Origin: Atopsyche davidsoni
Lineage: Eukaryota > Arthropoda > Insecta > Trichoptera > Hydrobiosidae
DNA: 64,000 nucleotides
Assembly (NCBI GenBank): GCA_022113835.1
Contig: JAILWY010000016.1
Span: 3,758,501-3,822,500, forward strand
Direction: 5' to 3'
Shown here in pieces: positions 38,401-51,200 of the stretch. Under the pieces are notes generated by a model, which was given only the letters and a program-made list of their open reading frames with translations, made no database searches and was not told the DNA's origin. How positions within the stretch are numbered: the first letter of the stretch is position 1; each line of letters begins with the position of its first letter. The position numbers and the translations under genes are program-made.

Positions 38401-41400
38401 ATCAAACTATCATTGGTAGGTTCCTGAAAAATGATAATTTTTAATAATTGATAAAACTACATACCTAATAAACAACCATAATGAAAGGAATATTCACTGC
38501 CAGCGTTGATTGAAAAATATTAAATAATTTGCTTTTGTCGTATATCAAAGTGGATGATGTTTCAGGCTTGCTATTTTCATCTAGCCATCCCAAATTTAAA
38601 TTGATCGGAGTGATGGCACCAATCTGCCGAATTTCAGCTGGATACATAGACCTTTGTGAATTTAACAGGCGATGTTTTAGTGGATTTATCAAAATTTGGT
38701 AAAAAAAAAAGGACGCTGGACTTACTTTATGGTTAAGGACTTGGATTCTTGGAGTATTCGTAAAAAACATTTGATCCAACCAGGATTACCCTGGCTCTGA
38801 GATTGAATAGCTCTAAAACCATAACATAAGCATATTTTCTTTTGTCAAGCACCACAAATTTACAAGAAGTCATTTTAGAATAAGTGAAAGGATGGAATAT
38901 TATTACTTTTCAATTTCTGGAGAAATTGCCTGCACATCAAGCATATGGCATACTAGAGTCGAGAGATTCCAACGATTTAGTTTATCCACTTGAATTGTTA
39001 CATTATTAGGGTCTTCTAAAACTTTTAAGGCACTCGTCGACGTCGGTAAAAAGGATGTATTGAAAGTTATTATAAAATGAAGGTTTTTTGTTTGTAAAAG
39101 GGCTGACAAAGAGAGCCATGAAATATCATCAATATAATTTCCTTCATCAACTGCTACTATCCAAGTAACAGAAAAAATCTGCAAACATTATAAAAGAACA
39201 AATAATTTTATTTTTTTTCACAGAATCATATATGCACACCATAAATATTATATCAATTTTATGACCAAAAAAGTTCTGACATGACTTGGAGCTACAAATC
39301 ATCTATGTCAAACTTTAAAAATGTATATTTGTGCATTAAAAATTACCGATAGCCGAGATGAAACACTTTAAGGTATTGCTAGTATGTTAAGTGTTATGTT
39401 AATATTTAATACAGACTTGTTAATTTTGATGTTTTTATATTATCTGTATTGAAAATAGCAATATCAATATTTAAAAGTAAAATACACATGTCAACTCACC
39501 TGACTGCTTATTTTCTTTAACACAGGTATATCCATGGAAATGTTTTTTAATACTGAATTATCATTATTTTTTAACATGTCGCATAAGCACTTTATCGATT
39601 TGCTTAAACCAGGATCATAATCATAAATTAAACTCATTAACTTTTCTTCATAAGTTTCACCCTGAACAAGCAATGAATCTAATCCATTTTTAAGTAACTC
39701 TCTTAAAAAATTATAAGCCATCTAAAAAACAGAACTATTTTCATTAGAAGAATTTTGAAGATTACTTAGAGTTGAAAATACAGGACATGCTAGTACATCT
39801 TTAAGTTCATTATTCAGTGAAATTTTACAACTACGCATTGATTCTGGAAGCATGGTTATCATTTCTTCCAATAAACGAGTTTTGCCTATCATTGATTCAC
39901 CCTAAAAATAATTAAAAATCAATGAAGCATACATATAAATACTGTCTTAGTTTTGAATTTTTAATGAATTAAAGATTGAATAATATTTCAAAATATTAAC
40001 CAGCAGTATTAATGATGATGACATTTTCATAACATTTCTGTCATTATTTACAATGTTATTTATCCAATCTTGATATTGTTTAATTTCATCATATCTGTTT
40101 ACAAGAGGATAAAGTATTATATCCTTATTTCCCCTAAAACAATTAATTATAAAATTTTATTTTTGAAAAATACTCGATTTCACTAGATTCCAATAGATCC
40201 ATTAAATTTTATTTGTAACAATATATTCAAATTTACCATTTAAAAATAAATCTATTGAAAATTATAGTATATTTACTCTTTCTCAGAAAACTCATACACA
40301 GGGCCAACAACAGTTATTCCTTTCAATGGTTTGTATTGCATTAAACGAAAATGCTGGGAATTCAATTTACTCTGAAGAAATGTCTCCTTATCACAAGTCA
40401 CTAGATCTGGGTAGGCAACCATTAAACGAGCTCCCTGAGTCAATACAAATATACATTTCTATATGTCACACTATGAAACTCTTTACTTAAATAAACAATA
40501 ACTCACTATTAGACAGTGTATATCATCAATAACATTCACCATTGATAGATCAGTAAATGACAGATATAATAAACTGATGAAACTATAGATTTTAACACAA
40601 GATATAGTGTTCATAAATGAATTTACAGCTTATACATATTTTTGGGTAGTTGACACATGAAACAACGGAAAAATCTTCTAACTTTTAAATTCTTTCTTAG
40701 TTACAATGCTACAGTAGTTCGATTGGACGGAGCACCAGGCTGTAATAGCCGTGGAGGTGTTTATTCAAATCCCACCTATGTTGAGAAAAACATATTAAAG
40801 ATTTTCCTCGTCGTTTTGTGTGTGGATTAATTACCTAAAAACATATTTTATTTCAAATTATATGAATCCATTCCAGTTATTTATTTACTTCATAAACAAA
40901 TTGATAAGAAAAAAAACATGTATAGGTCTATTTAATGCACAGGAAGAGAAAATAAATCATAAAAACTCCTTCATTCACAAAAATAGTATAATTGTTATTA
41001 TTAATATAATGTAAGTATTATTAAATTTCAACAAAAACAAAATATTTGTTTATTGAAAATTTACCATTTCTGTAACCTTGAAAAGCTTATTTCTGTATAA
41101 AACGTAAATTTTCCAAAAATTACACGCAGAATGTCACACAATTTGCACCCCTAAAGGGCACTGTTGTAACTAAACTAGTCATTATAGTAAAACCTGACAG
41201 TCTTGTCTGACAAATTATCTAATATTGTTTCTTCCACTTAAAGTTGTATTTTTTTATGTTCTACATACCTTGTTTACACATAATCCAAGAACAGTATATT
41301 CTCGTCTTAATCTATGACCTACAACTCCACAGTATGCAAGCCCTTAAATGATATGTAAATAAAAAGTATTATCATGTTTAAAATAATTTGACACTAATAT

Positions 41401-43848
41401 TATAATCCAGTAGTAGAGCATCTTACCTGAAGTGACTCCTATTGATGCTGATTCTATCTGTTTATGTTGAGTTTTAAGTTCGTCTTTCAGTCTCACTGCA
41501 CAACGTAGGGCGCATTGTGTTTCTAGTTCATGTTTGAATCCACGCAACCCAAAAACTATAAGAAACATCATATCCTTATCAAACAGAGATACTTTATTTA
41601 CTAACCCATTACTTTCGGTGACTATCCTTAAAAAAAATTGTACAAATATGAATACAAAAATTACTTTAGAATCATCAGCTACAAAAATATTTATTACATA
41701 AAATGATATTAAGATACCTGCAAACATCTTTGTATGCCAGCTTAATTAAATGGTGTAGAATTGGAATTGATATTAATTGTGTAACAATATTCACAAATAC
41801 AATGACAACATTACGCATCTCAGTCAGGTATTCTAAGGCTTCAAAATTCTCAATTGCTTTCATGACTGGCAGTAACATAAAACGTTCAAGAGGTTTTTGT
41901 AGATTTTTAACAACTGCATAGTCAACACTATGACGCACTAAAATTTTGCAAAAAAAATGTTTGTTTACTTTTTCTTCATTATATATATAAACCATTTTTA
42001 TTTACCTTTATTTAATTTTTAACTCACAGTGCTGGAAATTTCTATCTGCATAATTTTGAAGATTGTTAACGTTTAGGGTATAAAAAGTATCCAGTGTATA
42101 TTTATCATTATCATCTTTTCTTTCCATAATATTATAACCTAGAAGATATATTATTGATCTTAATTTTTTTAAAAAATCGTATTGAAAATGACAAAGTTTA
42201 AACAGAATCATATAATTTGCCATTTCATATATTTAGTAAACACAGTAAGAAACATTGTAATATTTTCACAGTTGAATCTCAACACCAAGATTGACACAAT
42301 TGACATAATTGAGTTTCAAGGGATAACCTAATAGAAATCATATAAAAGTTTCAAAAACTATTTTTCGGGTAAGTATAGGTTTCCCTTTCACTTGATGAAT
42401 AAATGTATTAAGATTGTGAAAATTTATTAAAATGAACAGGGCAGTTATGACACTCATTGATATATAAAAGATATGCATAGGCCAAAGATAAAAGAAAACA
42501 ATGTGAAAATAAATAAATATTATAAAAAATATGTTTTATACTTACTAGTACCACCCACAGTACTTTCTACTGTTCTATCAACATATTTCATCATGCTATC
42601 GACATGCTTCCAGGTGGGACCTATTCCTAATACTTTTGTATGAGTTGAATCATGCATCAATTTTGTTACATACTGCACAGGATTAACATATTGCCATGCA
42701 CTTGGAGAAGCAATCACATCGCCAGCTCTTGATAAAAATTCAGCTTTCTGCAAAGTAAATATTAAAAATATATGATAAATGTAGATTTTGCGTCCGGTTT
42801 TTTAAAAATAAAACTTTAATTCATTTAAAGTCAGATAGATGAATAATTGCATTAGCTTATTAAAAATATTTATAAATTATTTGTACTATATATTTAAATA
42901 TCAGTCCTACACTAAAATTTAAAACTTAACACAAAAATACGGCCCTTTGCTAGACATCGTTCAATTGATAAAACTTTGATTCGACTGCAATATTGTTCAC
43001 AAGTAATTTTCTAAATGAAATACGAAAATATATCTAGAATACCTTTACATCCCATACAGCTTGACCTATTACTACATAATGAGAGTTTTCACTATCACCA
43101 ATTAGAAAAAAGACTGTGTGACCTCCAGAAATAGCAACTTTAACTCTCAATTTAATTCCAACATCTGTTTGTAGTTCTCCGTAGTCCCTTTGTATGACTA
43201 ATGCACAATCAATTGCGGCATGAACAGCATCTTGCATAGATAATGATGGTTTACTTTTCCACATAGCTAAAAAAGCATCTCCAGAATAATTTAGTAGATC
43301 CCCATCATGAGATAAAATCTCTTGAACCATGGAACCGATATAGGAATTCAAAACGTTTGTCATTCTGGATGTTCCATCTTTTCCTGTTTTACTATATGTT
43401 TCACAGAGATCAGTGAAACCTACAGAAATAAAAAAAAATTAATATTTAACGATTATCCTGAGTATTTGCAAGTAATTTCACAATATACCTGATATATCAA
43501 CAAACATCAGTGCTGCGTTATAGTCTCTTCTAGTATAATCTGAATAGTCATAGATCACTTCATCTGGTACTAATGAAGCAATGGTTTTTATAATATTATT
43601 TGCATCATGGACAGCATATTCCTCGTGCTTCCTGTTAAAAGTAATCTTATTTTAGTGTACAATATAGTATGATTATATTAGACTCAACAGTTTACATACT
43701 CAATTGTTGTAGGGATGGTAGAAATATGCTTTGATTTTTTTAAAATAGCACTTGTTATGACATCTTCATATTTTTTACAAATTGAATCAATGTAAATATC
43801 TTCATCGTCAATTTCTTTAGATTTTCTTGTATTGTTGAATACACTCAT
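32416..43848 (-). CDS. ADCY10: soluble adenylyl cyclase (adenylate cyclase type 10-like), with one apparent frameshift
   Basis: Makes cAMP in cytosol and organelles; the family responds to bicarbonate and calcium. Exons (right to left): 43700-43848, 43489-43631, 43043-43419, 42546-42747, 42028-42138, 41718-41937, 41427-41626, 41269-41342, 40277-40434, 40001-40133, 39782-39901, 39500-39721, 38907-39178, 38726-38812, 38477-38651, 38336-38423, 38052-38189, 37825-37977, 37526-37629, 37083-37190, 36916-36999, 36796-36838, 36581-36694, 36090-36202, 35820-36001, 35578-35734, 35367-35501, 35169-35290, 34826-35022, 34415-34614, 33828-34073, 33490-33628, 32416-32559. They join in phase to 1,702 residues (human about 1,610) if one base is skipped at 34513-34516. 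Order: catalytic C1 with both metal-binding aspartates (FVDISGF, near 95; SGDAFLAMW, near 144), C2 (LFDKDMMFLIVFGLRGF), Walker A (GESMIGKT, near 590), long TPR-like helical C-terminus. The 38477 donor is a weak choice. Confidence 0.88.
32596..33082 (+). mobile_element. hAT transposon deletion derivative in the last intron of the cyclase gene
   Basis: The open frame at 32597-32923 ends with the C-terminal dimerisation region of a hAT transposase: EKYPGLYKHALSMISLFGN, YMCEQIFTRMKHIKS, and VEHLENCLRIATT. This pattern is shared with GTF2IRD2/ZBED-related transposases. The left flank (GGGGTGGTCAAACCGCGGC and TTTTGGCCCGCGG) and right flank (ATCTGGCCCGGCTGCTGAAAAAGGTT) are the GGCCCGCGG-type subterminal sequences of such elements. 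The DDE catalytic part and zinc finger are missing, so it cannot transpose itself. It lies opposite to the host gene between exons 32416-32559 and 33490-33628. Confidence 0.75.
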
Positions 43849-45119
43849 AACTGTATATTAAGTTTAGTTGTTTAGTGATAAAATTTAAAAATATATTTTA
43901 AACTCAATCCGATTTTTTGTTTGAATTACACAGAGAAAAAAATAAATTCAATTCACAGTTTATAATTGCATATTTTCATCCGTATTAAAACAATTAATAT
44001 TATTACTGATATTGGTATTATTTATTTCGCCATTGACAAATAAGAAATCAGTAATATGACATAACATTAATACCGTTTAATTAAGCGAAATCTTTCAATG
44101 ATTTTCAAGTTATCCAAAAAAATTGTGAAATATTTTCACTAAGTTCAAATAAAATTTTATTTGGAATGGACGCATAAAAATAAGCAAATATTTCTCTCTG
44201 GTAAATCCTATATTTTATCTTTACATTATCGCTGGTATCTTTAATCTTTTAATATTCTCTGGTATATCTATATGTAATCTCTATATGTAATGTAATGTAA
44301 TGTTCTATATGTAATCTCTGATTGATAAAAACAAACATGAAATGTTTTAGTATTATAACTGTACTTATTCCTTCTTAATTTTTTGGAGTAAAATAAGTAA
44401 TTGAGTTTTTTTAGCAAAATAATAGCAATGCTACCACTTAAAACTGGTATTGAGTTGAATTTGGCATTATAAATTTGCGTGATCTGATGGGTCTGGTTTT
44501 GGTGGGCTTAAAAATAAATAGCCACAAATGACACCAAAAATTTATTAGTTAAAATAGTTGAAACTATTTGATTTTTAATAGCAGTAACATACATAAAAAG
44601 TTTTTTGTTATTACTCTCTAGTTTAAAAATATGATTTTGTTTTAATAAAGTTTTGTATGTTTATTGTACAAACTAAATCTTCAATACTATAAACTTTATT
44701 TGACTTAATTGGTTAAATTTTTGCGTATTTAATTTCATGTCTATTTTTTGGATTGGCCGTCAATCAAATGCGTATTTATTACCCATTACGGGTTTATTAT
44801 ATTATTACTAATATGATTATTTTCTGAGAGTTTCTTTAAATCATCTTCTATGTATGAACTAATGTGCCTAATCATATTAGTAATATTTAATTTCAAATAC
44901 AAAACCTGGCTGCAGTATTTTCATTTTGTTATAGTTAGTAGGCGTGATTATTTTTTCTAAAGAAAATATTGGGCGTTTTTTTTTACTTTATGCTCAACAC
45001 GGCTATGCTCACAAAGAGGTTGTGAGCAAACTTGTCTCTGGTGCATTTGGAGTTTTGGCATTTGTGTTGCCGGTTTGTGATTTCATTTTCGGCAAACGCT
45101 TTTTTATATTTCTATAAAA
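43849..45119. promoter_or_regulatory. intergenic region between divergent ADCY10-like and SAE1
   Basis: 1.27 kb between head-to-head start codons; both promoters should be here. The final 150 bases before SAE1 are less AT-rich and probably 5' UTR. A short tandem repeat is at 44267-44319. No core promoter motif is convincing. Confidence 0.4.
44267..44319. repeat. short tandem repeat, CTATATGTAATCT and TGTAA units
   Basis: CTATATGTAATCT, CTATATGTAATG, TAATGTAATGTT, CTATATGTAATCTCT: three near-identical units around a triplicated ATGTA core. Local slippage is the simplest explanation. Confidence 0.6.
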
Positions 45120-47103
45120 ATGGTCGAAAATAATAAAGTTGAGCTTACTGAAGCTGAAGCAGAGTTGTATGATCGCCAAATCAGGCTGTGGGGATTAGAT
45201 TCTCAGAAGAGGTAACTATACCAAGCATGTGGTATCTCTTGGTAATGTTTATGTTGTTGGTTTGCAAACATCTCAATAATCTAGCAATGTATCGATAATT
45301 ACTTCAGCATAGGTCTTTAAATTATATTGTGTCGTTTAATGAACAATAAAAAAAGCTCTTCCTTGATAATTTATATTTAATATCTATTCAAAACAACCTA
45401 AACGTAACATGATTTCTGTATGTCAATATTATTTTACAATCAAAATAGAGTTTGTAATCTTAAATTAAATGTATTTAACTGTAAGGTTTTTAAATTCAAT
45501 ATTTTAAATTTTATCACGAATACATACCAATTCCTCGATATTGTGACTAATTTATAATTTCCAAGCCAGTACATTTTCCATAAAAAAATTGTGAATGAAT
45601 ATTCTTTTAACAGATTGCGAGGAGCCCGTATTTTACTTATTGGAATGAAGGGACTTGGAGCAGAAATTGCTAAAAATATTATACTCGCAGGAGTTAAAAG
45701 CGTGACATTTTTGGACAGCCAGCCCATGTCTCAGCCTGATTCATGTGCCCAGTTTCTGGCACCTACCGACAAGATAGGATGCAATGTAAATATATTTTTA
45801 TTTCACTTGTTACTAAGAATTTTTTGAAATTATCATTCATACCTGACACACTTGCATTCACTTTCAATTCGAATTCGTTCTTACTACTCTACTCAACCTT
45901 AATATATTTTGTAGTGTTATATTAGTGTAAAATCAATCTCCAACCTTTTTTACCTTTTTCAAATACAATCTCATTGTGTACCTCATTTTTTGAAGATTTT
46001 AATTGAATTTTGTGGTATATAAATTTGTCATTAATTGAATACAAATATCTTTAAAACTTTTCAGAGAGCTGAGGCATCTCAAGAACGTGCCCAGGCTCTA
46101 AACCCCATGGTAGCCGTATTGGTAAACACCTCTTCTATTACAGAACTGCCAGACTCATTCTTCACAAACTTTGAGGTGGTGTGTGCCACCGATTGTGTCC
46201 AGAGACAGCTAGTGAGGATCAATGGCATTTGTCGCACTGCCGGTGTCAAGTTCTTCTGTGGCCAGGTCTGGGGAATGTTTGGATACACATTTGCCGATCT
46301 ACAGACTCATGAATATGCAGAGTTAGTATGATTTTCAGGAAGTTAAATGAACTAATGTATATATAAATATATATATATATAAAGATATATATATATATAA
46401 AGATATATATATATATAAAGATATATATATATATATAAATATAAATATATGTATAATTTTTTTATAGAGATATTGTTCAGTACAAAGCAGCAAAACACAA
46501 GGCTGATGGAACAACCTCCACTAAGGGAGAGGCTGTGACCACTACAGTGAGACGGACTGCCACATTCGTTCCTCTGGAAGCAGCCCTCGATGTTGATTGG
46601 TCAGACAAGCAATACTCCAGCAGATTGCGAAAGGGAGATCCTTCATATTTTATCACAAAAGGTTATCACATGTTTCATATATTATATTGGCAATCTTTTT
46701 AATAATCAAATATTTTATTTACTTACAATACCGGACATCTGTCCTGCAGCCTAAAGTCTTCTGACTGATTTTCTAGATTATGTAAATTATATTTTTAGTG
46801 CTGTTGAACTTCAGAGTAGAACATGGTAGAGACCCTGATCCCGAGCGCCGTGATAAAGATATCAAGGCTCTTCTAAATCTCCGAAATAGTCTCCTCGAAG
46901 AATACAATGTTCCGGTTGAATTTGTTCCTGATTCCTGTCTACGAAATGTTTTTGCTGAAGTTTCTCCGGCCTGCGCCATTGTCGGCGGAGTGCTAGGACA
47001 GGAAATCATCAAAGCAGTCAGCCAACGAGAACCTCCGCATAACAACATGTTCTTCTTCAATCCTGCAAAATGTGTCGGTTTTACCGAGAACTATGGAAAT
47101 TGA
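45120..47103 (+). CDS. SAE1: SUMO-activating enzyme subunit 1 (AOS1)
   Basis: Non-catalytic half of the SUMO E1; with UBA2 it adenylates SUMO and passes it to the catalytic cysteine on UBA2. Five exons: 45120-45211, 45614-45785, 46065-46321, 46468-46661, 46799-47103; 1,020 bases, 339 residues (human 346). The start segment contains the family motif AELYDRQIRLWGLDSQKRLR. Next comes the Rossmann glycine motif (ILLIGMKGLGAEIAKNIILA) and FLDSQPMSQPDSCAQFL. The C-terminal part has SPACAIVGGVLGQEIIKAVS and ends NPAKCVGFTENYGN. There is no catalytic cysteine domain, as expected for this subunit. Intron 3 holds an AT-rich 18-base tandem repeat. Confidence 0.96.
46358..46452. repeat. 18-base AT-rich minisatellite in SAE1 intron 3
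   Basis: The unit is an (AT)n run closed by AAAG; the AAAG marks fall at 46381, 46399 and 46417, an exact period of 18. Flanking partial units extend the tract to about 95 bases. It ends only some 15 bases before the exon 4 acceptor. Confidence 0.85.
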
Positions 47104-48258
47104 ATTAATAGGTTTAGTAAAAGTATTTATAATATCTCATATATTTACATTAATATTTTCATATTGTTCATAAGAAAATACATTCATCTTCTTTATAAAA
47201 AATACAATTTACATATAAATTTTTGCTATAGCAATTGGTACAATTGTGAATCTTAATTATTGTTGTATGATTTTTTTAAATAAATAAGAAAACTTTCTTT
47301 AGTTTTTTATTACAAAATAGATTATAATCTATCTTTATGTTTCTACTCATGCCAGTTGTGGGAGCCATCTCAAGTAATCTGAGAACATGCAGGAAGAGTA
47401 TTGTGGTCTCGGGGGTAGAGGCAGGAAGGTAAGCAGTAGGGAGAATTCCGAGATCATTGCGGCTGTGTGTATAGGGAAATTGCAGAAAACCTGTATTACA
47501 AACATTTTGCCTTCCCTTTGACTAGCTGGAGGCAATGAATATTTTTACAGAATTAGATAATCTTGTTGCTCCACATGGATTAGACTAGTTCATCTGACAA
47601 CACCTATTCTTAATGATGATTCGATAATAATAATATTCTTCTAATGCTTATGATTACATTAGCAAGTATTTAGAAATCAAAAAAAGTATTTAATGAACAA
47701 TATTTTATATTCTTCTCTTAAATTGGGTAGGCAAAATTATTTTTACTGCCCTAAAATATCAATTTTGAGTCGTTTACCAATTATTATTATTTCTAATGAC
47801 GTCGGTGAAAGTAATATTTCGTCGACGCGGCTATTCCATTTCTGGCGCAGCCTAGCCATCGATGGCCGCGCGGAACGAGCACATTGAGAAATGTGCCTAA
47901 ATGAAATGTGTCCGAATGCGCGACTTTCGATAGTATTCATTTACACATAGAGGCGAGTTTGGCTTGGGGCCAGCGATGTCAAATAGCTGCATGTACATGC
48001 TCGCTCGGAGTCAATGCATCTGTCGCACGGAGGCGCAGGTCATTCCATCTGCTAGAGCGGAACAGCATGACCAGCTGAAGTGCGTTTCGACATTTTGTAC
48101 ATGTGTGCGTGCGCCACTTGTATAGGTGTAAGACAAAACAAAAGAAAGGGCTCTGCATCGACTGCGGGCTGCAGCGCGACCGAGCAGCTTCTCTGCATCG
48201 CACGCACTGCGTAATAAGCATATCGCGCAGTTGTCCAGATAAATTGTTCTCGTGAGCC
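47104..48258. other. SAE1 3' flank and CYHR1 promoter/5' UTR
   Basis: An AATAAA at 47279-47284 is a likely SAE1 poly(A) signal. From about 47800 the sequence becomes GC-richer with several CpGs (for example GTCGACGCGGC, GATGGCCGCGCGG), consistent with the promoter and 5' UTR of CYHR1. The open frame at 47347-47535 on the minus strand was not recognised. Confidence 0.45.
47279..47284 (+). terminator. poly(A) signal of SAE1
   Basis: AATAAA 176 bases after the SAE1 stop codon, followed by a T-rich stretch; first canonical hexamer downstream. Confidence 0.5.
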
Positions 48259-51200
48259 ATGTCCGAAGTGATAGAGATCGAAGCCCAAGCTTCGTCGAGT
48301 AACGAAACGTCGGAAGGCCCGGAGAAGGACGAGCTGGTGGAGCCGGAGGCAAAGCGCAGGAAAATCAGTAACTATGAAAAAAAGCCTTCCGATAAACTGG
48401 AGCACAGGCTGGGAGGGATCTTGTGCTGCACGGTGTGCCTAGATTTACCCCGGGCGGCCGTCTACCAGGTATTTTTAATGACAGCTGATTTTGACACTTA
48501 CCAAAACAAAATCAGATTGTTGTTTATCTTTTTATTACATTTGCATTTATGACATTGCGTGGGACGTATGTGATTATCTTTAAGTATATATTTTTATGAA
48601 CTGAAATGGGTTTTGTTACTGATTCGCGACTGTGCCTAGGGACCGTTTGTATAGCTGCAACGCCCAAATTTATGTTTGGGTTACTATTGTTTATGTAGAG
48701 ATATGCCATATGTGTTCAATAATGATGTCATATTATCATAATAAATTATAGAAATAATGTTATTCTATGATAATTTATAAGTTACGATACGTATTTCTAT
48801 AATATTATTATGCAGTAGCCTAAAGAAATGTATGAAGACCTACATGTTCCTTTGTCTGCACTGAATAGGCCTTGCCTATTATAGGTGTGTAGGCGACCAC
48901 TACCATTTTATTCAGGGTGTTGTGTAATATTGTATGAAATTGATTTCTTTAATTGAAACTATATTTTTCTTTGTAAATTGTGTGCTTATGTTAGCTAATT
49001 AATTTTGCTTCGATAAATAAAGGTTTATTTTGATCAAATTAAAATGTTTTCCTTAAATTATTACATCCCCCAACCAATTCCTTACCATAAGCAAATTTAA
49101 TTGAATTAAAGCAAATTCCAATAAATATTCATTTCTATAAATTAACCTATTTTTAGAACAGCAATTTATGGGAATATACATATTATATAATACCTTCTTG
49201 GCTAAATATTTTTTTTTTTTCATATTTTTGACTGGAATTGTAATAAATGTGTTTTTTTTTATTTATTAAATCAAGATATTTTTTTAGTGATAAGTGATAA
49301 TAATTCTGCAGTCAATCTTTAAAATTCATTAAAACTTTTTTTTAATTTTCATAACTGAATAATTCAATTTAATTTACTAAAGTTATTTTTTCTTTATCAA
49401 TTGTCCCTATTCAAGACTTCCTTACATAAATTTTGTACCAAATTATTATTTGATTTTAATAAAAAATGTATTTGACAATCACTACATTTCAAATTACATT
49501 TACTAAGTACTTTTAATAACTCCTTTGATATTTTTGTTAAACTTGAATAGCTCCCATTTGCATTACGTACATAAGGTTTTATTTACAAGTGTTTCATTAA
49601 AGACAATTTTGTATAGATTATATAAAAACATATATTTAATTATCTTGCGAGTTCCAGGTTTTGTACCCGGGGGTAAGTATTTTGCAGTAATAGTTAGTCA
49701 TTGACAATCATAGAGTGCCCGTAATTTAAAAAAAATTAAAACTGTTTCTATTATTAAATTTTGTCCCAGCAATATTTACATATGCCATTAGAGAAATGAT
49801 ACCTTACCTAAAAAGCAAAGATAATACTAAGGCACGTGATGTGTGTAGACTTGACCGAAAGGAATCATCGTCTGGTATAGGAATCTAATTAATTTGTTTT
49901 ACAGTGCAGCAACGGGCACCTGATGTGTGCAGGATGCTTCACGCACGTGCTGGCAGATGCTCGCCTGAGAGACGAGCTGGCTACATGCCCTAACTGCCGG
50001 ATTGAAATCTCCAAAGACTCTGCATCACGTAATCTTGCTGTTGAGAATGCCATCTCTGAACTGCCTTCAGAGTGCAAGTTCTGCTCCAAAGAATTCGCTC
50101 GCAATTCTCTCAATCATCATCAAGATACATCGTGTGAGGAAAGGTAAGTCAAATTCTTGTTCATTAATTCATAAATATGCATATGTATGTGTATAAAGCT
50201 AATTTAAACTGAATCATGTCGTGATACAAAATGTTAAAGGTCATAATTCTGTGTACCTACTTCTTAAGCTGATAAATGTAAGTAATTAAAATGAGATGAA
50301 TGAGAGATTCATATTGATTGTGAGTTCGGGTGGACTAACAAACCTTTTAAGTATATAATGAATACGTATATAAATAGAATGGTTTCTTTTAATTTTCCTC
50401 TAAGACTTAGCTTCTGTTTTGCTAGGTTTTACCAGATCACTGTCAATAGTCAATACTCACATGATACATCACTAGGGGGATTGCTCCGTAGAGCTGCCAA
50501 ATATTGTTTAATATTTATGAGCATGTTGCGGAAACCAAAACTGGTGGCTTCTATTTTAGGAAGCAATATACAGCGAATCAGGTGGGCTCAGTAGTCTAAT
50601 ACTTCACATTAGCGTTCATTCATACTAAGATATTATGATATATGTTTAAAAACCATTTGCTTATTGCTTTGTGCTATTGTAATTTCTAACATTTTCCTGT
50701 CATATAACTATTGAGCCTACTTCTTTTCTGGTGTACCGCAATTTTAGGGTCTCATGATTAATGCTATTAAAATATGTATATGTAATAATTATGTATAATA
50801 TGTATGTAATAATGTTTACTTTTTTAATATATGCGCATAATAAGCATTGTTATAATGATTAGTCTTTATTTATCACTGTAACTATTAAAATGTATTTTTT
50901 TTATAAACTGATATTGTTAAGTGTGAAACATTTATGTTTAAAAATTGTGTCTGAAATTCAAAAAGGCATAATTAGTATATTTTCTTGTCTGTATTTTTGT
51001 TTAACCAAGCTACTTTCACAATTATTGACATTGCAGTTACCAAATGGTGAAATCCTAAGATAACAGATCAGATTTCTGTTATTTTACTATTTGAATGTGG
51101 AAAATAATCATAATTCTTAGAAGTGAAAATGTAACTCGCAAATTATTGTAATACATATTATTAAATCAAAGTTTATTATAATTATATCTAATTTTATGCT

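Noticed and set aside
38465..38779. 104-codon minus-strand frame starting MDQMFFTN
   Set aside because: It reads part of a cyclase exon out of frame and then an intron; the correct cyclase frame there gives WIKCFLRI.
50358..50594. 78-codon frame in CYHR1 intron 2
   Set aside because: No recognisable domain, no splice signals tying it to CYHR1, and composition like the rest of the intron.
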